This document shows, piece after piece, positions 54,712-62,824 of a stretch of 64,000 bases of DNA. The stretch's first letter is position 1. Every line of letters begins with the position of its first letter. A program made the translations under genes and the position numbers. The DNA lies in contig NZ_LR215050.1 of the NCBI RefSeq assembly GCF_900660755.1, forward strand, positions 868,001 to 932,000, given 5' to 3'. The notes under the pieces were generated by a model. The model searched no databases. It saw only the letters and a list, made by a program, of their open reading frames with translations, and was not told the DNA's origin. The DNA comes from Acholeplasma hippikon (GTDB taxonomy: Bacteria > Bacillota_I > Bacilli_A > Acholeplasmatales > Acholeplasmataceae).

Positions 54712-54763
54712 CATTCCTTATTTAACTACTACAAAAAGGAATGCATTTTCTGCAAATCCTTTT
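54712..54763 (-). promoter_or_regulatory. Alternative hairpins of the aro attenuator
   Basis: Right after the leader-peptide codons, 54751-54763 pairs with 54733-54745 (stems AAAAGG/CCTTTT and TGCA/TGCA). The second arm can instead pair through CATTCCTT (54736-54743) with AAGGAATG (54712-54719). In addition the TAAGGA at 54715-54720 is complementary to TCCTTA in the terminator's upstream arm. These are the exclusive pairings expected of a leader-peptide attenuator; which is the true antiterminator is not certain. Confidence 0.7.
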
Positions 54764-54806
54764 ACTGTCTATAATAGTAATAATAAGAGAATGTTAATTT
54801 AATCAT
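54762..54806 (-). CDS. Tyrosine-rich leader peptide of the aro operon
   Basis: ATG at 54806 encodes MIKLTFSYYYYYRQ and stops at TAA (54762-54764). Five Tyr codons in a row (TAT TAT TAC TAT TAT), preceded by Phe-Ser, are far beyond chance in a 14-codon peptide. The operon it precedes makes chorismate and, through TyrA, tyrosine. As in trp/phe/his leaders of other bacteria, ribosomes short of Tyr-tRNA would stall on the Tyr run and alter folding of the RNA that follows. The ribosome site is weak (AAAGTTGGG). Absent from normal gene calling because of its length. Confidence 0.8.
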   Translation of the reverse strand: MIKLTFSYYYYYRQ

Positions 54807-54887
54807 TGAAATACCCAACTTTCTTATGATTATAAATATCCTAACATAAGATTTTTTAAAAGACAACTAATATATTTAAAACTTCAA

Positions 54888-55454
54888 TTATTTATTTTCT
54901 TTTTTTAGTAAATCTCTAATTTCAGTTAATAATTGAATATCAACTGGAATTTCAGGAACAATTGGTTCATCTTGCGCTTGAGCTTCTGCGGCTGCTTGTT
55001 CTGCCTCAGTCTTTTCAGCTTCCATTTTCGCTAATTCTTGTGCAACTAATTGTTCTTGAAGTTGTTTTCTTCTAATTAAGAAGAATAGTGCAAAATAAAT
55101 TGCGAACGCAATAATTAAAAATTCTAAAATAATTTGAATAAAGTTTCCATATTGAATATATACTTTATCAAATTGTGCAACACCATCAACAATAATTTGA
55201 TTACCTGCATCATCTAATAGTGGTGTTTGGTGAATTAATGCTTTAAGATCTTTAAAATCTACTCCACCTAATAATACCCCTATTGGAGGCATGATAATAT
55301 CATTAACTAACGATGTAATGATTTTACCAAATGCACCACCAATGATAACCCCAATAGCCATATCGACTACATTACCTTTAGTAATAAAATCTTTGAATCC
55401 ATGCATGAAGCCCTTTACTTTTGCGCGAACTTTTACTTTTACTTTATCGTCCAT
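54888..55454 (-). CDS. mscL: Large-conductance mechanosensitive channel
   Basis: Emergency valve opening under membrane tension. The 188 residues start with a basic segment (MDDKVKVKVRAKVKGFMHG). TM1 follows (NVVDMAIGVIIGGAFGKIITSLVNDIIMPPIG, the conserved pore helix), then a periplasmic loop, TM2 (FIQIILEFLIIAFAIYFALFFLI), and a long C-terminal helix rich in Glu, Ala and Gln. The usual length is 130-150; the extra is an acidic tail ending LLTEIRDLLKKENK, a common bundle end. GGAG precedes the ATG. Overlaps the HAD gene by 11 bases. Confidence 0.95.
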   Translation of the reverse strand: MDDKVKVKVRAKVKGFMHGFKDFITKGNVVDMAIGVIIGGAFGKIITSLVNDIIMPPIGVLLGGVDFKDLKALIHQTPLLDDAGNQIIVDGVAQFDKVYIQYGNFIQIILEFLIIAFAIYFALFFLIRRKQLQEQLVAQELAKMEAEKTEAEQAAAEAQAQDEPIVPEIPVDIQLLTEIRDLLKKENK

Positions 55455-56079
55455 TTTTATATATCTCCTTTTTTAGTTCTTTAAAATGGTCAATGATAAT
55501 ACCGTCTTTGAAACGGTGGCGAGCTTGATGCCCTTTACTATAGTATATCATTTTTCCGTTTAAGGCTGTAGCAACTTCATTATCATGAAGTGTATCACCA
55601 ACAACAAATATTTCATCGCTAACTAATTTATTTTCTTCCACATATTTTTTTGCTAATTCAACCTTTGAATTTGCATAAATATCATTAATGCCTAAAATAT
55701 CATCAAATAGTGTATCAATTTGATAATGTTTCATTTGTTCTAATAGATTATTATATTTTGACGCTGATAGGACAACAACACGATGTCCTTCCTTCTTCAA
55801 ATCTAACACCGTTTGTATAAGACCTTCGTGTAGTTTCAAATGCATACTTTGAGGTTGATATCTATTGATAAATCTAACCGCTAATTCTTCAAAACTTGAT
55901 TTTTTAAAATCAAATCCCGCTTTAATATAATAATCTTTGATTGGGAAATCAAAAATATCTAAATATCGTTCAAGTGTAACTGTTTGATGTCCTTCTTCTA
56001 CTAACATTTGATTTAAAAGATTGAATGTTAGTTCTAAATCATCAATAATTGTTCCATTAAAATCAAAAAATATTGTCAT
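55444..56079 (-). CDS. HAD family hydrolase (phosphatase-like)
   Basis: A 211-residue HAD-superfamily protein. Motif I is FFDFNGTIIDD: the nucleophile Asp is present, but the usual second Asp (DxDGT) is Asn. Motif II is VVLSAS, the Lys is near KVELAKKYV, and motif III is VVGDTLHDNEVA. The cap is helical (C1). The DFNGT variant occurs in some family members, so activity is not excluded. The substrate is unknown. It is co-directional with mscL and rlmH. Confidence 0.82.
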   Translation of the reverse strand: MTIFFDFNGTIIDDLELTFNLLNQMLVEEGHQTVTLERYLDIFDFPIKDYYIKAGFDFKKSSFEELAVRFINRYQPQSMHLKLHEGLIQTVLDLKKEGHRVVVLSASKYNNLLEQMKHYQIDTLFDDILGINDIYANSKVELAKKYVEENKLVSDEIFVVGDTLHDNEVATALNGKMIYYSKGHQARHRFKDGIIIDHFKELKKEIYKNGR

Positions 56080-56089
56080 GTCTAAATCC

Positions 56090-56533
56090 TTATTTGTGAT
56101 ATGGGTGATTTTTCAGTATTGCAAGTGCTCTATATATTTGTTCAACAAGCATTAAACGCATCAGTTGATGTGGAAAAGTCATTTTTGAAAAACTTAATAG
56201 AAAGTTAGCTCTTTGTTTGACTTGGTCTGATAATCCATAAGAGCCACCTATAATAAAAGCAATTGATGATGAATGAAAGGTTTGAACTTTATCTAATAGT
56301 TCAGAAAAACCAACACTGTCTAATTGTTTACCTTCGATTGCAAGTGCAATCACGTAATCTTCATTATCTAGTTTAGAAAGAATTTGTTTACCTTCTTTCT
56401 CCATACCATTACTATCTTTTTCATCAGGGATTTCAATAATTGAAATATCTTTAATTTGCTTTGTGTAATCATCAATTAAACTCAATAGCTCTTTTTGTTT
56501 AATTTTTCCTACTCCAATAACTTTAATTTTCAT
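56090..56533 (-). CDS. rlmH: 23S rRNA pseudouridine1915-N3 methyltransferase
   Basis: SPOUT methyltransferase acting on the assembled 70S ribosome, helix 69. The 147 residues show the C-terminal SAM knot: FIIGGSYGLSDQVKQRANFLLSFSKMTFPHQLMRLMLVEQIYRA, ending HPYHK as the family does (YHK/YHH end). It overlaps walJ by four bases; walJ-rlmH proximity recalls the Bacillus yycJ...yydA region. Confidence 0.96.
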   Translation of the reverse strand: MKIKVIGVGKIKQKELLSLIDDYTKQIKDISIIEIPDEKDSNGMEKEGKQILSKLDNEDYVIALAIEGKQLDSVGFSELLDKVQTFHSSSIAFIIGGSYGLSDQVKQRANFLLSFSKMTFPHQLMRLMLVEQIYRALAILKNHPYHK

Positions 56534-57303
56534 ATTTTTATACCTGCTAATGATTCTTGTGAAGCATATAAAACCTCAATTTTTAATGGATCATCAATGT
56601 GTTCAACAATTGCCTTTTCAATATCAAAAATATCGTTGCAATCATCTGAAATATGAGCCACTATCCAGACGGCTTTTTTGGATTTCACAGCTTTGTTAAT
56701 TATACTTGCTGCATCATCATTTGAAAGGTGTCCGGTTACGCCTAAAATTCGTTGTTTTAGAGAAAAAGGTCGTGATGAATTTAAGAGTTTTTTAGGGTCA
56801 TGATTGGACTCCAAAATATAAAGGTCTGCATCACTGATTGGTTCAATATAACTTTGATCAACATATCCTGTATCAGTTAATAAAACAACCTTCTTTTGCT
56901 CTTTATTAATAAATATAAACCCTACTGGTTCAAACGCATCATGAGATAACATAATTGGTGTGACCTTCATATCTTTAACAAAAAAATCCTCATCTGCCTT
57001 AATTATATATATTTGAGGAAGTAGTTCTTTAATCTCATTTGAAAGCGCTTGATACGTTCCTTTTGTTAAAAATACCTCTTTAATTTGACCTTGTTTAAGT
57101 AACGTTTTTAATCCTGCTATATGGTCCTGATGCTCATGAGTTAAAAATAAAGTATGAACATTTTGCTCATCTTCTCCATAAGCTTTCATTTTAGCAACCA
57201 TCTTACTGTAAGTTATGCCTGCATCTATAAAAAAAGTGAAGTTATTTTCTTTCACATATGTCATGTTTCCTTTAGACCCAGATGCTAATACAAATATTTC
57301 CAT
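56530..57303 (-). CDS. walJ: MBL-fold metallohydrolase WalJ/YycJ
   Basis: A 257-residue metallo-beta-lactamase-fold protein, likely a nuclease-type hydrolase. Metal motif FLTHEHQDHIAGL (HxHxDH) with further His in LSHDAFEPVGF, the Asp in LLTDTGYVD, and HISDDCND near the end. In Bacillus yycJ lies in the walRK operon; no WalRK genes are present here. The physiological substrate is uncertain. First gene of the walJ-rlmH-HAD-mscL group. Confidence 0.88.
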   Translation of the reverse strand: MEIFVLASGSKGNMTYVKENNFTFFIDAGITYSKMVAKMKAYGEDEQNVHTLFLTHEHQDHIAGLKTLLKQGQIKEVFLTKGTYQALSNEIKELLPQIYIIKADEDFFVKDMKVTPIMLSHDAFEPVGFIFINKEQKKVVLLTDTGYVDQSYIEPISDADLYILESNHDPKKLLNSSRPFSLKQRILGVTGHLSNDDAASIINKAVKSKKAVWIVAHISDDCNDIFDIEKAIVEHIDDPLKIEVLYASQESLAGIKI

Positions 57304-57394
57304 TTAATCACCTACATTTATTGTATCACAGTTAAGTGGACTAAGATATGTAGGAAAACAAGATGATATAAATATCATGAAAAGCAAAAAACGG

Positions 57395-57423
57395 TTGCAA
57401 TAATATGTAAAAAATGCTATATT
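57395..57423 (+). promoter_or_regulatory. Promoter of the PrsA-like lipoprotein gene
   Basis: TTGCAA (57395-57400), 17 bases, TATATT (57418-57423). AAGGAG lies at 57451-57456, before the ATG. Confidence 0.8.
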
Positions 57424-57468
57424 ATATTTGCTGTATTTTTTAATCACATTTAAGGAGTGAAAGCATAC

Positions 57469-60400
57469 ATGAAAATATTAAAAACGTTATTCTCAGCTAA
57501 AAAGATTGCATTATTACTTTTAGTAGCAGCTTTTTCGCTAACGCTTGTCGCATGTAAGGGTCAATCAGGTACACCTTATGGGTCAATTAGTGACAACGCA
57601 TATTTAACAACAAATGGATACACAGTTACTGAAAAAGAACTTTACGATCAATTACGAGTTTCATCTGTTAGTAGATTAGTTACTTACATTGACGAATTAG
57701 TCTTCGAAGACGTTACTATTAACGCTTCAAATTTATCCGATTTTGAGGTTTCAGCATTTGAACAGGAAATCAATACAGCACTTTTCTCATCTGCAACCAT
57801 CACTGCAAAACAAATTAGCTCATACAGCGATAGAATGATTTCTCAAGCTATCTTGTCATTTGCTGATTCATTTGCTATCTCAAATCCTGGAATTAATAAA
57901 GTTGGACTTATTAACTTCCTAGATACAGTTATTGAAAGTGTAATCACAAGAGCGAACGCTGCTGATTTCGACGAAACAGCTGATTTCGTATTCGGATATG
58001 TTGATAAGACTGCAAATTCAACATTTGATGCTGTCATCGATTCCTTAATTAAACAATACACTCTAGCTGTTAAGAAAAAAGTTTACGCAAAACAAGTTCT
58101 AGGGGATTTTGAAAACGGGGAATTAACAGGTGAATTAGCAGACGAAGATTCATCAGTATACATTTCAGAAGCAAACATCGTTACAGAGTACAGAAACTCA
58201 ATCGCTGGTAAATACAACGTTTCAGCAGTAATCATTTCATTTGATTCAGTTGCTGAAGGTGAATTAGCTCGTTATAAATTTGCTATCAAATCAAACGCTC
58301 GTGGAGAATGGTTCAGAATTCCAAATATTGCTGACCAAGCTATCATCGATCAAATCAAATCTAATACAGATACAACTGGAAGCACACCAATTGCTAAAGC
58401 TAAAGATGTATTAGCAAACAAATTAGGATTAGATATTGCAACATTAACTCCAATCGCTTATGATTCAGCTGATTTTGCAACTTACTATTCTAACTACTCT
58501 ATCAATGGCATAGATGTTGCTTTAGACGATTCTAAAGATAACAACGAAGTATTATCAGTATTCTTAGAAATCTATGACTACTTAAACGGTACTAACTACA
58601 ACCCAGCTAACATCTCTGATTTAGCTACAGGTACTGCTTTTAGAACTGACTTAGAAAAAGATTTCACTAAGAAATTCACTGATATAGTATTATCATCAAA
58701 CACAGCTTTAAGATCATACGTATATGGTTTAGATAAAGAATCAATGTACTATGAAACTATTAGTGGTCCAAATGCTGATGGTAAAACTTACGGACGTCCT
58801 TACTCACGTCAAGTTCAAACTTACAACAACAACCAATATTTAGTTTATTTATTAAATGATGAACGCGAATCAGATAAAGATGTATTAGACGAAACTGATT
58901 CATTAGATATCAAATTCCAAGACAATGATAATGCTCAATCTCAAAGAACTAAAGCATTAGAAAAATTAGTTAAAGCTAGATTAACTTCATCATATGTAAC
59001 TACTAAAGTTAATGAAAAATATGAAGATATTAAGATTAACATCTATGATCCAATCTTAAGAGAATTCTATGCTAACACTAAAGAATACAATGGTTCTAAA
59101 GGTTTCTTAAATAATGAAGTCTTAGCTAAAGTTGGAGATAAAGAAATTAAAGTTGATGACTACTTCGCAGAAGTTACTAAGACTTTAGGATTATCAACTG
59201 CTTTAGATAACATCTTAATGAAGAAATTACGTAAAGACTACGGTGCTCAAATCACTGATAAAGAAATGAAGTCTTACAGAGAAAACTTAGAATCAATTCT
59301 TAAATCATTCCAATCAGGCGGATTCGCTTCAAACGGATTCCCAGCTTCAATCGGAGTTGACAAATTCTTATTATTAGCAGTTGGTGCTTATGCTCACGAT
59401 GGTAAGAGCGTAACTGAAGATGCTATCGATAAGATGTATGTTCAATCTAAATTACGTGAATTATTTGAAGAAGATTTAACAGCTCATTATGGAGATGAAA
59501 CAGTAGCAAATAATATCTATGCTAAATTCGCTGAATTAGCTAAGAAACAACGCGATAACCAAATCGAAATTACTGCTGATCACTTATTAGTGTATGTTGA
59601 CTTCAACCAAGATGGTACTCCAGATAAACCAACTGATGAGTTAATCGCTCAACAAAACTTTGATGGAATCACTACATTAGCTGAGTTTGAAGAAGTTGTT
59701 GCAGAGTTAATCTCAATCTTATCTTCACGTGCTAAACAAAGTGCAAACTTAAAGACTGGTTTACAAACTGTAGCTACTGCTTACAATAACTCAACTAGAT
59801 TCTCTAAATTCCAAACTGAACAAGAATACTTAGACTTCATCGCTGGTGCTACACCACAAGAAATCTATGACTTCATCAAACACGCTAAAGACTCAGATGT
59901 GTTCGGTGTATTCAAACGTTTAGGATTAAAAGTTAAACAAGAATCATTAGGTACAATTTCAAATGCTACAAACTTCCCTGGTCAACAATCAAGTTTAGAT
60001 GTAGACTTCTTCGATTATGCTATGGCTTTAGGTCAACATATCAAGACTGAAATCATCGAAAATGAAATTGATAAACCAGCTGAATTATTACCATTATTTG
60101 CACCAGATTTAACTGCTTCTGATACTCAAGTTGCTGATGCTGCTTATTCAGTTGAAAGAACTCGTTCTTCATTCGGATGGCACATGATCCTTGTTACAGG
60201 ATACACAACAGAATTATCAGCTAAAGTTGAAGTTGCATCAGGAAATGAATCAACTTACGATTCAACAATCGCTAATCCATTCGTTTCAGGTAAGAAATTA
60301 TCAGCATTAAATGATACTGATGACTTAACTTGGGAACAAATCTTAATCTTCATCGAAGAATCTAAAGAATTCGAAGGAGACGTAATCACATTACCTACTT

Positions 60401-60705
60401 CAGTTCAATCAGCTTATAACAAGTACTTCGCTGCAGTTAAGTCTCAATATGATTCATCATATTCACAATTAGAAATTGCATTCAACTACTTATTCGGTAA
60501 TTCAATTGGAACAGGAAATGCTTCATTAGATGCTCAATTAACAGCATTACGTCAAGCTAACTACAACCAATTCTTCAACTACTCATTCTTCTCAGATTCA
60601 GTATTAGAAGATGCCGCTAACGCATCAATCAAACATGTTTATGAAGCAGCTATCAATGAAGAGTATGCTAACGTATACGGTTCATGGTTTGATGTATTAA
60701 AATAA
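57469..60705 (+). CDS. Very large PrsA/SurA-like lipoprotein with parvulin-type segment
   Basis: A 1078-residue lipoprotein. A signal peptide (LLLLVAAFSLTLVAC) ends at a lipobox Cys near residue 29. Two segments look like foldase N-terminal regions: TTNGYTVTEKELYDQLRVSS near 45, and EVLAKVGDKEIKVDDYFAEVTKTL near 560. A C-terminal part has parvulin-like ends (ITADHLLVYVDFNQDGTPD ... FGWHMILVTGY) with a long insertion between. PrsA proteins are about 300 residues, so this is an expanded form. From about 58150 onwards codons end strongly in C (AAC, TTC, ATC, TAC), unlike neighbours, suggesting very high expression. The ATG at 57469 is chosen over an in-frame GTG at 57457. Confidence 0.65.
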   Translation: MKILKTLFSAKKIALLLLVAAFSLTLVACKGQSGTPYGSISDNAYLTTNGYTVTEKELYDQLRVSSVSRLVTYIDELVFEDVTINASNLSDFEVSAFEQEINTALFSSATITAKQISSYSDRMISQAILSFADSFAISNPGINKVGLINFLDTVIESVITRANAADFDETADFVFGYVDKTANSTFDAVIDSLIKQYTLAVKKKVYAKQVLGDFENGELTGELADEDSSVYISEANIVTEYRNSIAGKYNVSAVIISFDSVAEGELARYKFAIKSNARGEWFRIPNIADQAIIDQIKSNTDTTGSTPIAKAKDVLANKLGLDIATLTPIAYDSADFATYYSNYSINGIDVALDDSKDNNEVLSVFLEIYDYLNGTNYNPANISDLATGTAFRTDLEKDFTKKFTDIVLSSNTALRSYVYGLDKESMYYETISGPNADGKTYGRPYSRQVQTYNNNQYLVYLLNDERESDKDVLDETDSLDIKFQDNDNAQSQRTKALEKLVKARLTSSYVTTKVNEKYEDIKINIYDPILREFYANTKEYNGSKGFLNNEVLAKVGDKEIKVDDYFAEVTKTLGLSTALDNILMKKLRKDYGAQITDKEMKSYRENLESILKSFQSGGFASNGFPASIGVDKFLLLAVGAYAHDGKSVTEDAIDKMYVQSKLRELFEEDLTAHYGDETVANNIYAKFAELAKKQRDNQIEITADHLLVYVDFNQDGTPDKPTDELIAQQNFDGITTLAEFEEVVAELISILSSRAKQSANLKTGLQTVATAYNNSTRFSKFQTEQEYLDFIAGATPQEIYDFIKHAKDSDVFGVFKRLGLKVKQESLGTISNATNFPGQQSSLDVDFFDYAMALGQHIKTEIIENEIDKPAELLPLFAPDLTASDTQVADAAYSVERTRSSFGWHMILVTGYTTELSAKVEVASGNESTYDSTIANPFVSGKKLSALNDTDDLTWEQILIFIEESKEFEGDVITLPTSVQSAYNKYFAAVKSQYDSSYSQLEIAFNYLFGNSIGTGNASLDAQLTALRQANYNQFFNYSFFSDSVLEDAANASIKHVYEAAINEEYANVYGSWFDVLK

Positions 60706-60730
60706 TTTATCTAAATTAATCAATAAACAA

Positions 60731-60761
60731 AAAAGAGTTACTTACACAGTAACTCTTTTTT
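60731..60761 (+). terminator. Intrinsic terminator after the lipoprotein gene
   Basis: AAAAGAGTTACT (60731-60742) pairs with AGTAACTCTTTT (60748-60759) around TACAC, ending in a T-run. Confidence 0.92.
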
Positions 60762-60794
60762 ATTGCTTTATTTTAAAAAGATAGATTAGTATAA

Positions 60795-61858
60795 CAAGTG
60801 CAACACTGTATAAAATAAAAAAGGTTCATAGAATCTCTTATAATGTAAGTGACCAAACAAACAAAATAAGGAGAAACTATGAACTATCATCATCTTACCA
60901 TAGAAGAGCGAGCATGTATATTTCAATTTAAGCAAATGGGAATGAAAATTCGTGAAATAGCAAGAGCATTAAAAAGAAATCCATCAACGATTTCAAGAGA
61001 ACTCAAAAGAAACAGTTATCAAAACAGTAGTAAATATCAACCAACTAGTGCACAAAACAAATATAAATTTAGACGCAAAAAAAGTCACAGACCTAAAATG
61101 ATTACTAAAGAAATTAAAACATATATAGAAATAAAGTTAAGAGAAAGATGGTCACCAGAACAAATAGCAAAAAGAGAAAAAGATAGGGTCAAAGGATGTC
61201 CTTCATTTTCTACAATATACCGATGGATTCATGAATCTATAATCATTGATGGAGATATGAGTAAACTTAGAAGAAAAGGTAAATTTAAACGTCCTCAAGA
61301 GACTAGAGGCAGATTTAATATTGGAAAAACCATAAAAAAAACCTAAAGAAGTCCATAAACGAAATATAATAGGTCATTGGGAAGCTGACACTGTAGAGTC
61401 TGGAAGATTTGGTCATACAAGGAAGAGTAGGTTCTGTTTCGTAACATTACTTGAAAGAAAATCTCGTATTTATATAGCGAAACTGGTTCCTGATCATACG
61501 CATGAAAATGTTAGCAGTGCAATTATTGAAATGTTATCTGAGTATCCTGAAGATTACGTTAAAACTATAACCTGTGATCGAGGTAAAGAATTTTCTGGTT
61601 ATAAAGAAATTGAAGAAAAATTGAATTGTGACGTATACTTCGCTGACCCATACTGTGCGTGGCAAAAAGGAAGTAATGAAAATACAAATGGATTATTAAG
61701 AGAGTTTTATCCAAAAGGTATGGATTTATCTTTAACAAATAATAATGAATTAAGCAGTATATTAAACCTTATGAATAATAGACCACGAAAATGTTTAGGA
61801 TATAAAACACCATTAGAAGTGATGTATGAATTTTAAATAGTATAAAGTGTCGCACTTG
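60795..61858 (+). mobile_element. IS30-family insertion sequence, transposase frameshifted
   Basis: About 1064 bases bounded by imperfect 22-bp inverted repeats: 60795-60816 (starting CAAGTGCAACACT) and 61837-61858 (reverse complement starting CAAGTGCGACACT), 18 of 22 matching. A possible 2-base target duplication AA lies outside each end, in line with IS30 elements. The element sits in the gap between the lipoprotein terminator and the yhaM terminator, so no gene is broken. Its transposase is split at an A8 tract. Confidence 0.88.
60879..61836 (+). pseudogene. IS30-family transposase, interrupted by a frameshift at an A8 tract
   Basis: The first part (60879-61346, 155 residues) has the N-terminal helix-turn-helix YHHLTIEERACIFQFKQMGMK and ALKRNPSTISRELKRN, then stops after KTIKKT. 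In the +1 frame the protein continues at once (PKEVHKRNIIGHWEADTVES) through the DDE core: first Asp in HWEADTV, second in ITCDRGKEF, Glu in GSNENTNGLLREF, ending ...KTPLEVMYEF at 61836. Removing one A from the A8 tract (61324-61331) restores a single frame of about 318 residues, the normal IS30 size. Either inactive or expressed by slippage. Confidence 0.88.
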
Positions 61859-61873
61859 AATTGACAATTCATC

Positions 61874-61903
61874 AAAAAATAAAAAGCAGATTTTCATCTG
61901 CTT
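61874..61903 (-). terminator. Intrinsic terminator after yhaM
   Basis: AAGCAGAT (61884-61891) pairs with ATCTGCTT (61896-61903) around TTTC, followed on the minus strand by TTTATTTTTT. Confidence 0.85.
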
Positions 61904-61916
61904 ATCATCTTTAATC

Positions 61917-62822
61917 TTATATTTTTGGTTTGTAGAAACGCATTTTATCTAACACGCCAATTGCTTGTGTAAATTCACCTGGTTTAACTTTATCTAGTTC
62001 ATTACCTAATTCTGTAAACTTAGAATCCATTGTATCAATAAACCATAATAATAATGCTTCACCAGTTTGAGGTTTCTTAGGTGATCCGAATGTTAATTGT
62101 CCATGATGAGCAATCATTAAGTGCTTTAATAACATCACTTCTTCAGTATCTTGATAACCAAGTACTAAAGCTGCTTTCTCAATTTCAATTGACCCCATCA
62201 CTAAATGACCTAATAATAAACCTTCAGTTGTATATTCACCATCTACACCAGTCATTTCATTGATTTTTGAAATATCATGTAAAAGTGTTGCCGCATAAAG
62301 TAAATCTTTATTTAAATATGAATAGATATTTACCAGAGGCTCAATCATCTTTAGCATGGTTAACGTATGATATGCTAATCCTCCAACATATGCATGATGG
62401 AATTTAGTTGCTGCTGGATGTGTATAGAATACATTTTGATATTTTCTATAAATATTATTGGTTACTTCAAATAAAACTTTATTTTCAATTTTATTTAAGA
62501 ACACTTCAATTTCTTTCTTCATTACTGATAATGGTAATGGAGCGAAATCATAAAAATTTGATTGAATATTATTAAACGTGTCACTATCTAGCCCTAAGTC
62601 TTCAATTGGGCGGATAGCTAATGCGCGATAATTTGTAACTTCTTCTCTTAAATAAGTTTCTAGTTCAAATTCATAAATTTTACCAACTTGTAGGATTGAA
62701 TCATCTACTTGATCCAATTTAACATTTAATCTAGACTTGTCTTCTAAGATAAGTGAAGTATTGGCATAATTGGCACCTTTATTAATAGAGTCAACTTTTC
62801 CTAAAACTTTATTTTGTTGCAT
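61917..62822 (-). CDS. yhaM: 3'-5' exoribonuclease YhaM
   Basis: A 301-residue protein with an N-terminal OB-fold (1-85) and an HD phosphohydrolase domain. HD metal residues are in HHAYVGGLAYHTLTML, LLHDISKINE and the LMIAHHGQLTFGSP end of the domain. This is the YhaM layout; in Bacillus and Streptococcus it trims 3' ends of RNA. It starts two bases behind the cca stop, so the two RNA-end enzymes are probably co-transcribed. Confidence 0.93.
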   Translation of the reverse strand: MQQNKVLGKVDSINKGANYANTSLILEDKSRLNVKLDQVDDSILQVGKIYEFELETYLREEVTNYRALAIRPIEDLGLDSDTFNNIQSNFYDFAPLPLSVMKKEIEVFLNKIENKVLFEVTNNIYRKYQNVFYTHPAATKFHHAYVGGLAYHTLTMLKMIEPLVNIYSYLNKDLLYAATLLHDISKINEMTGVDGEYTTEGLLLGHLVMGSIEIEKAALVLGYQDTEEVMLLKHLMIAHHGQLTFGSPKKPQTGEALLLWFIDTMDSKFTELGNELDKVKPGEFTQAIGVLDKMRFYKPKI

Positions 62823-62824
62823 CT

